The notes below the pieces were generated by a model, which was given only the letters and a program-made list of their open reading frames with translations, searched no databases and was not told the origin of the DNA. DNA of 64,000 bases, taken from the NCBI GenBank assembly GCA_938010435.1, contig CALLUS010000013.1:62001-126000 (forward strand). The letters run 5' to 3'. Origin of the DNA: an uncultured Rhizobiaceae group bacterium (lineage in GTDB: Bacteria > Pseudomonadota > Alphaproteobacteria > Rhizobiales > Rhizobiaceae). The stretch's first letter is position 1. Every line of letters starts with the position of its first letter. Below are positions 6,388-15,446 of this stretch, one piece after another. The translations under genes and the position numbers were made by a program.

Positions 6388-7923
6388 ATGACGAATTCCG
6401 CTCCGGCTATTGAACTTGTAGGTATTTCCAAGGCGTTCGGGCCGGTTCAAGCTAATAAAGATATTTCCATTCGGGTCATGCCCGGGACCATTCATGGCAT
6501 CATCGGTGAGAATGGCGCAGGGAAATCCACCCTGATGTCGATTCTGTATGGCTTTTACAAAGCCGATGCAGGTGAGGTTTTCATAGCCGGCCAAAAAACA
6601 TCAATCACTGACAGCCAAACTGCCATCAAATCCGGCATCGGCATGGTATTTCAACATTTTAAATTGGTGGAGAATTTCACCGTACTTGAAAATGTGGTGT
6701 TAGGTGCTGAGGAAGGCTTTATGTTGGGCACGTCGCTTTCGAAAGCCCGACGTGAACTGAAAGCACTGGCCGAAGATTATGGCCTGAACATCGAACCGGA
6801 TTCACGCATCGAAGACATCGGCGTTGGTATGCAACAACGCGTTGAAATTCTGAAAGCGCTTTATCGACGCGCAGAAATTCTCATTCTCGACGAACCAACC
6901 GGGGTGCTGACACCTGCAGAAGCAGACCAGCTATTTCGAATTTTAGATCGTTTAAAGGAAGAGGGTAAAACCATCATTTTGATCACACATAAACTGCGTG
7001 AGATCATGGATGTAACAGACACGGTGAGCGTGATGCGTCGCGGTGAAATGACCGCTACAGTCAAAACTTCAGAAACATCTCCGGCCAAACTAGCCGAATT
7101 GATGGTTGGCAGAAAAGTTCTTTTGCGTGTTGAAAAGAAACCCGCCGAAGTTGGCAAAAACATACTGAAAATTCGTGACTTAAAAGTCACCGACAGCAAT
7201 GGTGTGAACCGCGTAAAAGGGATCAATCTTGATATTCGTGCTGGCGAAATTTTAGGAATTGCCGGAGTTGCCGGAAACGGACAATCCGAACTTTTGGAAG
7301 TGCTTGGCGGTTACAGAAAGGCTACAGGATCGATTGTATTCAAAGGCCAAGAATTAGACCTGACCGGCGCTGTCTCCAATGGACAAAGTCGAAGACGGTT
7401 GGGCATTGCCCACGTGCCAGAAGACCGCCAGTCCGAAGGCTTGATTATGAATTTCAAAGCATGGGAAAATACGGCTTTTGGGTATCATTTGGACACTGCT
7501 TACAAAAAAGGAACTCTCATTGATAACGCCGCCATTCGCGCTGACACGGCAGAGAAAATGGAACGGTTTGATGTCCGCCCACCTGATCCGGGATTGGAAG
7601 CGAAAAGCTTTTCCGGCGGCAACCAACAGAAAATTGTTGTTGCCCGTGAGATTGAACGCAATCCGGATCTTCTACTCATCGGCCAACCCACACGTGGTGT
7701 GGATATTGGAGCGATTGAATTCATTCACCAGCAAATCGTTGCTCTGCGTGATCAAGGCAAGGCAATCCTTTTGGTCTCTGTTGAACTTGAAGAGGTCCTT
7801 GCTCTCAGCGATCGCATTGCGGTGATGTTCGATGGACAAATAATGGGTGAACGATTGCCCTGGGAAACAGATGAAAACGAACTGGGTCTCATGATGGCCG
7901 GTATGACGAAGGAAGTTGCCTAG
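6388..7923 (+). CDS. nupA: Nucleoside ABC transporter ATP-binding protein (two NBDs)
   Basis: A 511-residue double ATPase of the RbsA/NupA type. ATG 6388 is chosen because it begins the conserved MTNSAPAIELVGISKAFG; a longer frame from a TTG at 6340 would run through the hairpin. NBD1 has an intact Walker A (GENGAGKST, residues 40-48) and Walker B ILILDEPTGVL. NBD2 has the degenerate Walker A GVAGNGQSEL and SFSGGNQQK signature normal for this family, with GQPTRGVDIG. It energises nucleoside import with the two permeases downstream; the next start overlaps its stop by 1 bp. Confidence 0.9.
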   Translation: MTNSAPAIELVGISKAFGPVQANKDISIRVMPGTIHGIIGENGAGKSTLMSILYGFYKADAGEVFIAGQKTSITDSQTAIKSGIGMVFQHFKLVENFTVLENVVLGAEEGFMLGTSLSKARRELKALAEDYGLNIEPDSRIEDIGVGMQQRVEILKALYRRAEILILDEPTGVLTPAEADQLFRILDRLKEEGKTIILITHKLREIMDVTDTVSVMRRGEMTATVKTSETSPAKLAELMVGRKVLLRVEKKPAEVGKNILKIRDLKVTDSNGVNRVKGINLDIRAGEILGIAGVAGNGQSELLEVLGGYRKATGSIVFKGQELDLTGAVSNGQSRRRLGIAHVPEDRQSEGLIMNFKAWENTAFGYHLDTAYKKGTLIDNAAIRADTAEKMERFDVRPPDPGLEAKSFSGGNQQKIVVAREIERNPDLLLIGQPTRGVDIGAIEFIHQQIVALRDQGKAILLVSVELEEVLALSDRIAVMFDGQIMGERLPWETDENELGLMMAGMTKEVA

Positions 7924-9026
7924 TGGATATCTTGCCAAAATGGGCAGAGATTATTCTCGTTCCCCTCATCAGCCTGTTTCTCGCTGCACTCATTTCTGCA
8001 CTGGTTATTTTGGCCATTGGGGAAAATCCAATTGCTGCTTTAAATATCATGGTCACAGGTGCATTGGGTTCCACGTATGGGTGGGGTTACACACTCTACT
8101 ATGCGACCAACTTTATGTTCACCGGGCTAGCGGTTGCGGTGGCTTTTCATGGACGGCTTTTCAACATTGGTGGCGAAGGTCAAGCCACACTTGGTGGGTT
8201 AGGCGTTGCTTTAGTATGTCTTCACATCGCATGGCCCCATTGGTCTCTAGCATTGCTTGGCGCTGCGGGCGGCGCTGCATTGTTTGGCGCAGCATGGGCT
8301 GCAATTCCAGCCTATCTTCAAGCCAAACGCGGAAGCCATATCGTGATTACAACAATCATGTTCAACTTCATCTCTGCTGCTGTTTTGAACTATCTTCTCA
8401 TTGGCGCAATGAAACCTATTGGCTCCATGGAACCAGCCACAAGCAAATTTCCCGAAACAACTCACCTACCCACATTTCAAGATATGTTTTCAACCGCTGA
8501 CATTGTTTTGTTTCGCGGTGCTCCTGCCAATGTGAGTTTCTTTGTCGCTGCGTTTGCCTGTTTTGCGGTGTGGATTTTAATTTGGCACACACGTCTTGGT
8601 TATGAAATCCGCTCGTTTGGGCATTCGGAATCAGCGGCTAAATATGCAGGCATTAGCCCAACAAAAATCATCATGGTCACAATGATGATCTCCGGTGCAT
8701 TGGCCGGAATGATGGCCACCAATAATGTTATGGGCGAAGCGGAGCGTTTGATTTTAGGTTCTGTGGAAGGGGCTGGATTTATCGGTATCGCAGTTGCTCT
8801 CATGGGACGCAGTCATCCCTTTGGTGTTTTTGTCGCTGCCATTTTGTTTGGATTTTTATACCAAGGCGGTGCGGAACTGGCGCTGTGGACAGGTATACCG
8901 CGCGAGCTAATTGTTGTGATCCAAGCTCTGGTCATTCTGTTTACGGGCGCCCTCGACAACATGGTGAGAATGCCGTTGGAGAAATTATTTCTAGCACTGC
9001 GCCGAACATCAAAAGTGGAGGCGTAA
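7923..9026 (+). CDS. nupB: Nucleoside ABC transporter permease
   Basis: A 367-residue integral membrane protein of the BPD_transp_2 family (RbsC/LivH superfamily) with about 9-10 hydrophobic segments. The start is GTG 7923, overlapping the TAG of the ATPase gene. Diagnostic parts are GRLFNIGGEGQATLGG in the first third, typical of guanosine/nucleoside permeases, and the cytoplasmic loop IRSFGHSESAAKYAGISP. It should pair with the following permease (3-bp gap) to form the heterodimeric pore. Confidence 0.88.
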   Translation: MDILPKWAEIILVPLISLFLAALISALVILAIGENPIAALNIMVTGALGSTYGWGYTLYYATNFMFTGLAVAVAFHGRLFNIGGEGQATLGGLGVALVCLHIAWPHWSLALLGAAGGAALFGAAWAAIPAYLQAKRGSHIVITTIMFNFISAAVLNYLLIGAMKPIGSMEPATSKFPETTHLPTFQDMFSTADIVLFRGAPANVSFFVAAFACFAVWILIWHTRLGYEIRSFGHSESAAKYAGISPTKIIMVTMMISGALAGMMATNNVMGEAERLILGSVEGAGFIGIAVALMGRSHPFGVFVAAILFGFLYQGGAELALWTGIPRELIVVIQALVILFTGALDNMVRMPLEKLFLALRRTSKVEA

Positions 9027-9029
9027 TCA

Positions 9030-9998
9030 ATGGAATTGCTCACACTTCTCCAAATTCTTGATTCAACTGTTCGCTTAGCAACACCACTTCTGTTGGCATG
9101 TTTAGCTGGTCTCTATTCTGAACGCGCAGGAATTTTTGACATCGGTTTGGAAGGCAAAATGCTGGCCGCAGCGTTTCTTTCCGGCGCCGTTGCATATACA
9201 TCAGGTTCCGCATGGATTGGTTTGTTTGCCGGCCTTGGGGCTTCATTGGTTTTGTCGACCGTTCATGGCGTTGCCTCAATCACTTATCGGGGCAATCAGT
9301 TAATCTCTGGTGTCGCAATTAATTTTCTTGCAGCAGGTCTCACTGTAGTGGTTGCACAGAGTTGGTTTGGCCAAGGTGGGCGCACGCCGCAATTGGTTGG
9401 CGATGCGCGTTTTGAACCCATCACTTTGCCATTTGCAGAAGCACTCCGTGAAGTGCCAGTCATCGGACCTATTTATTACGAGTTGGTCTCCGGCCACACG
9501 AGTCTGGTTTATATCGCACTTCTCTTGGTGCCTTTGACGTGGATGTTACTCTATCGAACACGCTTTGGACTGCGTTTACGCGCCGTGGGCGAAAACCCTG
9601 CATCAGTCGATACAGCAGGTATTTCAGTGATTGGTCTTCGTTATATTTCAGTGATCATTTGCGGCTTGTTGTGCGGCTTAGCTGGTGTCTATCTTGCAAC
9701 CGCATTGCAAGCTGGCTTCGTCAAAGACATGAGCGCCGGGCGCGGGTTTATCGCATTAGCAGCATTGATATTTGCAAAATGGCGGCCATGGCACGCTCTC
9801 TATGCATGCTTGCTGTTTGGCTTCTTGCAAGCCATGGCTTTGCGTCCAGATGTGTTAGAAAGCTCACTTGGATTCAAAGTGAATGGACAATTGCTGGACG
9901 CCCTTCCCTATATTTTAACAGTGGTTATACTGGCCGGTTTTGTGGGCAAGGCTATTCCGCCACGGGCAGGTGGTGAACCCTACGTGAAAGAACGCTAG
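9030..9998 (+). CDS. nupC: Nucleoside ABC transporter permease, second subunit
   Basis: A 322-residue BPD_transp_2 permease with 8-9 hydrophobic segments. Characteristic parts are LYSERAGIFDIGLEGKMLAA near the N-terminus and the loop LRAVGENPASVDTAGISVIG that contacts the ATPase. It is about 45 residues shorter than its partner, as usual for the second subunit of this importer class. It starts 3 bp after the first permease and stops 1 bp before the sugar kinase, so the genes are tightly coupled. Confidence 0.88.
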   Translation: MELLTLLQILDSTVRLATPLLLACLAGLYSERAGIFDIGLEGKMLAAAFLSGAVAYTSGSAWIGLFAGLGASLVLSTVHGVASITYRGNQLISGVAINFLAAGLTVVVAQSWFGQGGRTPQLVGDARFEPITLPFAEALREVPVIGPIYYELVSGHTSLVYIALLLVPLTWMLLYRTRFGLRLRAVGENPASVDTAGISVIGLRYISVIICGLLCGLAGVYLATALQAGFVKDMSAGRGFIALAALIFAKWRPWHALYACLLFGFLQAMALRPDVLESSLGFKVNGQLLDALPYILTVVILAGFVGKAIPPRAGGEPYVKER

Positions 9999-9999
9999 T

Positions 10000-10878
10000 A
10001 TGCCGTCAGCAATCTTCAATCTAGCTTCAATCAATTTAGACAAAATTTTAGAGCTTGAAAGACTGCCAACCGCAGGAGAAACTATTGCGGGCCAACACAG
10101 CAAAGTATCTTTAGGAGGCAAAGGCACAAACATATCAGTGGCTATTCAAAGAGCCGGCCAAGACGTCACGCACATTGGCGCTATCCACCACGAAGATACC
10201 GTTCTGCGACAATTGTTGATCGAAGCTGGTATTGGTAATGAATTTGTGGAAGCCTCTCAGGAATTATCAGGCGAGGCGATTATTCTGCTGGATCAAAATG
10301 CAGAAAACTCGATCATTGTGATCGCCGGTGCGAACAGACACATTTCAGAATCCCACATTGTTCAATCATTGAAAAATGCAAAAGCCGATGACTGGTTGGT
10401 GATGCAAAACGAAACGAACGGACAAATCAAAGCTGTTGAGATTGCTAAGCAAAAGGGAATGAAGGTCGCCTATGTAGCAGCCCCCTTTGAGACAGATGCA
10501 GTTCGCAAAGTCATGAACGACTTGGATTTACTCATTCTTAATGAAACCGAAGCACATCAACTTTCAAGATCCGTTGGTGATTTAACAGATGGCCAGATCA
10601 TTCCTAAAGTGCTTGTCACCTTAGGTGCTGCAGGAGCCGTTCTTTATGGCACAGATGGAAAAATTGAGATCGATGGCCATAAAGTAGAACCACGCGACAC
10701 CACAGCAGCCGGTGATACTTTTTGCGGCTTTTATATTGCTGGAATAGCCTCCGGTCTCACTGAACAACCTGCCATAAAGCAGGCAAATGCGGCAGCCGCT
10801 CTCGCAGTTCAAACATTGGGAGCTTCCGATTCCATTCCATTCTTGAAAGACATGCAAGAATTTTTGGCCACTGCATAA
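10000..10878 (+). CDS. PfkB-family sugar kinase (ribokinase-like)
   Basis: A 292-residue PfkB/ribokinase-fold kinase. The first signature region contains GGKGTNISVAIQRAG (about residues 38-52) and the second DTTAAGDTFCGFYIAG near residue 230, with the catalytic Asp in AAGD. In this operon the probable role is phosphorylation of ribose released by the nucleoside hydrolases downstream, feeding the pentose phosphate pathway. A nucleoside kinase is an alternative within the family. It begins one base after the permease stop. Confidence 0.85.
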   Translation: MPSAIFNLASINLDKILELERLPTAGETIAGQHSKVSLGGKGTNISVAIQRAGQDVTHIGAIHHEDTVLRQLLIEAGIGNEFVEASQELSGEAIILLDQNAENSIIVIAGANRHISESHIVQSLKNAKADDWLVMQNETNGQIKAVEIAKQKGMKVAYVAAPFETDAVRKVMNDLDLLILNETEAHQLSRSVGDLTDGQIIPKVLVTLGAAGAVLYGTDGKIEIDGHKVEPRDTTAAGDTFCGFYIAGIASGLTEQPAIKQANAAAALAVQTLGASDSIPFLKDMQEFLATA

Positions 10879-10963
10879 AATTTATTTGAAGTAATTGGCA
10901 AACCTGTTTTGCGGTTTAAAGCCCCATATCTCCGGCAAATAGAGTTATTTTAGAAAGTTCAGA

Positions 10964-11881
10964 ATGAAGATCATCATTGATACGGACCCGGGTGTGGATG
11001 ATGCACTGGCTTTGTTTTACGCAAAAACGTGTGGAGCATTTGAGATCGTTGGCCTCACCTCGGTCTTTGGCAATGTCTCGATAGAGACAGCAACAGAGAA
11101 CACATTGTGGATGTCTGAACAATTGGGTTTTGACGCACCCGTGGCAGGTGGTGCCCGGCAGCCGTTGGGAGGTATTCAACATGAACCTCTTCCAATTATC
11201 CACGGTGAATACGGTTTTGGTACCCATGGGCGGCGACGGCCCAAAACTGTTGCGGTTGAACAAGACGCTGCAGATTTTCTGATTGAACAAACAGCCAAAA
11301 CTCCGGGTGAAATCACAATCGTCGCTCTGGGTCCATTGGTAAACGTTGCCGAAGCCTTGAACCGTGATACAGCCTTCGCAGAGAACGTCCGCGAAATTGT
11401 CATCATGGGCGGTGCCTACAACACACCCGGCAATGTGAACCAATATGCAGAGGCCAACATTTATAATGACTCGATTTCCGCTGAAGTCGTCTTCTCAAAG
11501 GCCAAAAAAATCAGAGCCGTGGGGCTCGATATTACCGATCAGATTCTATTCTCACGCGATAACCTTTCAAGCATGGTAAAATATGCGGGCAGTTGGGCTC
11601 CGTTTATAAAAAACTGCTGCGAATACTATCTTGCATTCTATGCATCTAAAGGCATCACTGCTGGCGCGGGGCTTCACGATCCTGTGACACTAATTTCTTT
11701 GGTTCGACCAGAGCTATTTAATTTCAAAACAGGCAATGTGAAAGTTGTTCAAGAAGGGAAAGCACGGGGACTGACCCGGTTCACATTAGGAAATGGCAAT
11801 ATGAAATACGCAGCATCAGCACAACATGACGCTGTTTTACGTGAATTCTTGGAAACACTGCAGAGATTGGCTGACATCTAA
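10964..11881 (+). CDS. Nucleoside hydrolase (first of two)
   Basis: A 305-residue inosine-uridine-preferring nucleoside hydrolase family protein. The N-terminal Ca2+-binding motif DTDPGVDDALAL is intact, and GGAYNTPGNVNQYAEANIYN carries the substrate-binding segment. It hydrolyses the N-glycosidic bond of ribonucleosides to base plus ribose in the cytoplasm. It lies between the sugar kinase and a second hydrolase, so the operon imports nucleosides, splits them and phosphorylates the sugar. Base specificity cannot be read from the sequence. Confidence 0.9.
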   Translation: MKIIIDTDPGVDDALALFYAKTCGAFEIVGLTSVFGNVSIETATENTLWMSEQLGFDAPVAGGARQPLGGIQHEPLPIIHGEYGFGTHGRRRPKTVAVEQDAADFLIEQTAKTPGEITIVALGPLVNVAEALNRDTAFAENVREIVIMGGAYNTPGNVNQYAEANIYNDSISAEVVFSKAKKIRAVGLDITDQILFSRDNLSSMVKYAGSWAPFIKNCCEYYLAFYASKGITAGAGLHDPVTLISLVRPELFNFKTGNVKVVQEGKARGLTRFTLGNGNMKYAASAQHDAVLREFLETLQRLADI

Positions 11882-11926
11882 ACAAACTGAAGTCGCGCTT
11901 GAAATGCATTAACAGGAATTGAAACA

Positions 11927-12871
11927 GTGACTGAAAAACAATCAATCATTATCGACACGGACCCGGGACAGGACGACGCGATTGCCATTCTCTTGGCCTT
12001 AGCAAGTCCTGAACTTGATGTTCTTGGAATTACAGCCGTCGCAGGAAACGTGCCGTTGAAATTGACTGAAACGAACATCCGCAAAATCTGCGAGCTGGCC
12101 GAAATGCCTCATGTCAAAGTCTATGCCGGCTCAGACAAACCAATGAAGCGTCAACTGTTCACCGCTGAATATGTACACGGAGAAACCGGGTTGAATGGCG
12201 TGCAGTTACCTGAGCCAAATATGCCGTTGCAAAAGCAACATGCTGTTGACTTCATCATAGAAACAGTTCTGTCTCACCCTGAGAAATCTGTCACGCTTTG
12301 CACCCTTGGCCCATTGACAAATATTGGTCATGCGTTGGTGAAAACACCTGAGATCGTTCCACGGATAAAAGAGTTGGTGATGATGGGGGGCGGATTGTTC
12401 GAAGGAGGCAATGTCACCCCCGCAGCTGAGTTCAACATATATGTTGACCCCGATGCCGCCAAATTAGTGTTTGACTCAGGTATACCAATTGTTGTGATGC
12501 CATTGGATGTAACCCACAAAGCCCTCACAACAAGAACGCGCATAAGCGCATTCCGTGCCCTGGGAACAAAAGTCGGTAAAGCATCTGCCGGATGGTTAGA
12601 TTTTTTTGAGAGGTTTGATGAAGAGAAATACGGAACCGATGGCGGGCCGTTACACGACCCAAATGTGATCGCATATTTATTAGAGCCTAAGATATATTCA
12701 GGACGCCATATCAATGTAGAAATTGAAACAGAGTCAGAGCTCACGGTCGGCATGACTGTTGCAGATTACTGGAACGTGACTGAAAAACCGAAAAACGCAA
12801 TATGGATAACTGATTTGGAGGCCGATGGTTTCTTCGATTTGATCTTAAACAGGCTTGCGAAATTTACCTAG
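11927..12871 (+). CDS. Nucleoside hydrolase (second of two)
   Basis: A 314-residue nucleoside hydrolase starting at GTG 11927, preceded by AGGAATTG. It has DTDPGQDDAIAI at the N-terminus and MMGGGLFEGGNVTPAAEFNI in the middle; the latter differs from the first copy (GGAYNTPGN), so the two copies probably differ in base preference. C-terminal to this it carries a conserved HDPN segment (PLHDPNVIAYLL). It is a tandem, diverged paralogue rather than a recent duplicate. Confidence 0.9.
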   Translation: MTEKQSIIIDTDPGQDDAIAILLALASPELDVLGITAVAGNVPLKLTETNIRKICELAEMPHVKVYAGSDKPMKRQLFTAEYVHGETGLNGVQLPEPNMPLQKQHAVDFIIETVLSHPEKSVTLCTLGPLTNIGHALVKTPEIVPRIKELVMMGGGLFEGGNVTPAAEFNIYVDPDAAKLVFDSGIPIVVMPLDVTHKALTTRTRISAFRALGTKVGKASAGWLDFFERFDEEKYGTDGGPLHDPNVIAYLLEPKIYSGRHINVEIETESELTVGMTVADYWNVTEKPKNAIWITDLEADGFFDLILNRLAKFT

Positions 12872-13004
12872 ACATCATCGCCTAAGCAGTAGCCACAAAT
12901 AGCTGCACCCAACCCATGGTCTGTTCATTTTTATAAATGAGTTTACCGTTCATCAAAATGGGGACTATGCTGAGCAAAGTACCGTCTTTGGAGAACACAT
13001 AACG

Positions 13005-14330
13005 ATGTCTGCAATTGACTTCATTCTCAACACTACTTTCGATGACCTTCCAGATGAATGTATCAATGAAGCCATTCGTTGTTTGGTGGATACGATGGGA
13101 GTTGCGGTAGGCGGTTCTCAAACGCAGCTTTCAAAAATCATACACAACCATGCCGCCCGTCATTTTGGCGGGGCCACATCTTGCCTGTGGCAAGATAGTC
13201 GAAACGTTAGCGCACTCGGTGCAGCTCTCGCCAATGGCATGACGATCGATTCCATTGATGCCCATGATGGTCATAAACTCACCAAAGGCCATGTGGGATG
13301 TGGTGTCTTGCCGGGTTTAATTGCCGTGATGCAAGCCGAAGGTATTGTCGATACCAAAGAGCTGCTGGCCAGCATTGTCATCGGATATGAAATTGGCACC
13401 CGTGCGGGCATTTCCCTTCATGCAAGTGCCTGCGACTACCACACATCCGGTGCATGGATTGCGCTGGCCACAGCTGCACTTGGCGCCCGCCAACTGAGGT
13501 TAACACCAACGCAAACGCGTGAGGCTTTGGGCATTGCTGAATATCACGGCCCGCGCAGCCAAATGATGCGCTGCATCGATGCGCCCACAATGGTAAAAGA
13601 CGGGTCAGGTTGGGGAGCTATGGCAGGTGTATCAGCAGCCTATCTGGCAAAGGATGGATTTACAGGTGCGCCCGCAATCACCATGGAAGCCCCTGAACTG
13701 AGTGGCTTCTGGTCGGACCTCAATCAGAATTGGTACATCACCCAACAATACATAAAGCTCTATCCCGTTTGTCGTTGGGCGCAACCAGCTGTTGAAGGTG
13801 CGTTGGCTTTGCTTCATGATCACGCCATTGCCGCCACTGACATAGATCGCATTGTAGTGGAAACATTTCACGAAGCGAAACGGTTGAGTGTCATTCCTAC
13901 AAACACGGAACAAGCGCAATATTCCCTGCCGTTTTCTGTCGCCTGCGCATTTGTGCGCGGTACAGTTGGTGTAAATGAAATTACAGAAGACGGATTAAAT
14001 GACGCACAAATCATCGATATGGCTATGCGGGTCGAAATTACGGAAACTAAAAAATTCAATGCTGAATTTCCAGCCCGTCGATTTGCTCAAGTGAATGTAT
14101 ATCTGAAAGACCGCAAGGTTTTCACATCAAAAGAGACAGAGGCTCAGGGAGACCCTGAAAACAAAGTCTCTGACAGTGTTATATGGGATAAGTTTAGAAC
14201 CCTCACCATTCCCGTGATGGGTGAAGACTGGTGCGAAAGCTTTTTGAAAAATGCCAAAGCACTGCCCACAACTAAAAGCGCTGCCATCCTATTTCAACAA
14301 TTAGAAATTCAAAGCACTGCGCGTAAATAA
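13005..14330 (+). CDS. MmgE/PrpD family protein
   Basis: A 441-residue member of the MmgE/PrpD family (2-methylcitrate dehydratase, cis-aconitate decarboxylase and related enzymes). ATG 13005 follows GGAGAACACATAACG. Family traits include the N-terminal helical domain with CLVDTMGVAVGG, then DAHDGHKLTKGHVGCGVLPG and the C-terminal YSLPFSVACAFVRG segment. There are no other methylcitrate-cycle genes nearby, so propionate metabolism is unlikely. The family is broad, and in this position after nucleoside hydrolases the substrate is open. It may share the operon transcript (133-bp gap). Confidence 0.75.
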   Translation: MSAIDFILNTTFDDLPDECINEAIRCLVDTMGVAVGGSQTQLSKIIHNHAARHFGGATSCLWQDSRNVSALGAALANGMTIDSIDAHDGHKLTKGHVGCGVLPGLIAVMQAEGIVDTKELLASIVIGYEIGTRAGISLHASACDYHTSGAWIALATAALGARQLRLTPTQTREALGIAEYHGPRSQMMRCIDAPTMVKDGSGWGAMAGVSAAYLAKDGFTGAPAITMEAPELSGFWSDLNQNWYITQQYIKLYPVCRWAQPAVEGALALLHDHAIAATDIDRIVVETFHEAKRLSVIPTNTEQAQYSLPFSVACAFVRGTVGVNEITEDGLNDAQIIDMAMRVEITETKKFNAEFPARRFAQVNVYLKDRKVFTSKETEAQGDPENKVSDSVIWDKFRTLTIPVMGEDWCESFLKNAKALPTTKSAAILFQQLEIQSTARK

Positions 14331-14493
14331 CAAAGCATACTTCGTGAATATGTATTTTCCGAGTATCAGGTGTTTCATAATTGCGTTTGTACAAGGCTGC
14401 GTTCAAGCATAAGAGTTGATCACAAATGAAGGACTCACCCTTTAATTCTGATCGGCGAATGGTCAGCAAACATGCCAGAGAAAGTCTCCCAAA

Positions 14494-15417
14494 ATGAATC
14501 CTATGCTGGGTATTTCTTACAAGGTTTTGTCCATCGTTATTTTCATGGCGATGGCCACATGTATCAAATATGCAGCGGCCCATGTTCCTCCCGGTGAAGC
14601 CGTATTCTTCCGTTCACTTTTTGCAATTCCTGTGATCTTGATTTGGCTGTGGTGGCGGCAAGATTTGTCACGAGGTTTGGTAACAGACAATCCAATCGGG
14701 CATTTTTGGCGGGGACTTGTAGGAACCACAGCTATGGGCCTCGGCTTTGCCGCTCTTGGTTTGCTGCCTTTACCAGAGGTCACAGCTATCGGTTACGCTG
14801 CACCCATACTCACAGTTATTCTGGCCGCTATGTTTTTGGGAGAGCCCGTACGCATTTTTCGTTTGGCTGCTGTTGCTCTTGGCTTGGTTGGTGTTGTGAT
14901 TGTTCTATCTCCACGCCTCACAATTGCGACGGGCGAGACCGTGCAAACCACACAAGCACTTGGCGCTGTTTTAATGTTGATGGGCGCAGTATTTATGGCG
15001 CTTGCTCAAGTGTTTGTGCGCAAACTTGTAAGCACGGAAGGCACACCGGCCATTGTGTTTTACTTTTCAGTTTCCGCAACTGCACTCTCACTTCTCACAC
15101 TGCCGTTTGGATGGGTTATCCCCACATGGACGGAAGCTGGTCTGCTGATTACCGCTGGCTTATTGGGAGGCTTAGGACAGATTTGTCTGACCACAAGTTA
15201 CCGCCACGCAGAGACTTCAGTCATTGCGCCCTTTGAATACACTTCGATCATTCTCGCTGTTGCGGTTGGGTATTGGCTCTTCGATGAGATTCCAACGCAA
15301 ACCACAATACTTGGTGTTTTGATGGTGATCCTCGCCGGAATTGTTATCATCTATCGTGAGCATAAATTGGGGTTAGAACGCACGCAGCAGAAAAAAGTTA
15401 TGACCCCACAAGGTTGA
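14494..15417 (+). CDS. EamA-family (DMT) transporter
   Basis: A 307-residue inner-membrane protein with ten predicted membrane segments arranged as two EamA repeats (residues about 5-140 and 155-285). Members export amino acids, purines or other small metabolites. The second repeat contains YRHAETSVIAPFEYTSII, a conserved DMT segment. The gene ends the plus-strand run and faces the minus-strand Tm-1-like gene 29 bp away, with no strong bidirectional terminator. Substrate unknown; purine-base export after nucleoside cleavage is only a contextual guess. Confidence 0.8.
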   Translation: MNPMLGISYKVLSIVIFMAMATCIKYAAAHVPPGEAVFFRSLFAIPVILIWLWWRQDLSRGLVTDNPIGHFWRGLVGTTAMGLGFAALGLLPLPEVTAIGYAAPILTVILAAMFLGEPVRIFRLAAVALGLVGVVIVLSPRLTIATGETVQTTQALGAVLMLMGAVFMALAQVFVRKLVSTEGTPAIVFYFSVSATALSLLTLPFGWVIPTWTEAGLLITAGLLGGLGQICLTTSYRHAETSVIAPFEYTSIILAVAVGYWLFDEIPTQTTILGVLMVILAGIVIIYREHKLGLERTQQKKVMTPQG

Positions 15418-15446
15418 GCTGTTTCGTAAACTATAGGTAGCTTGCT

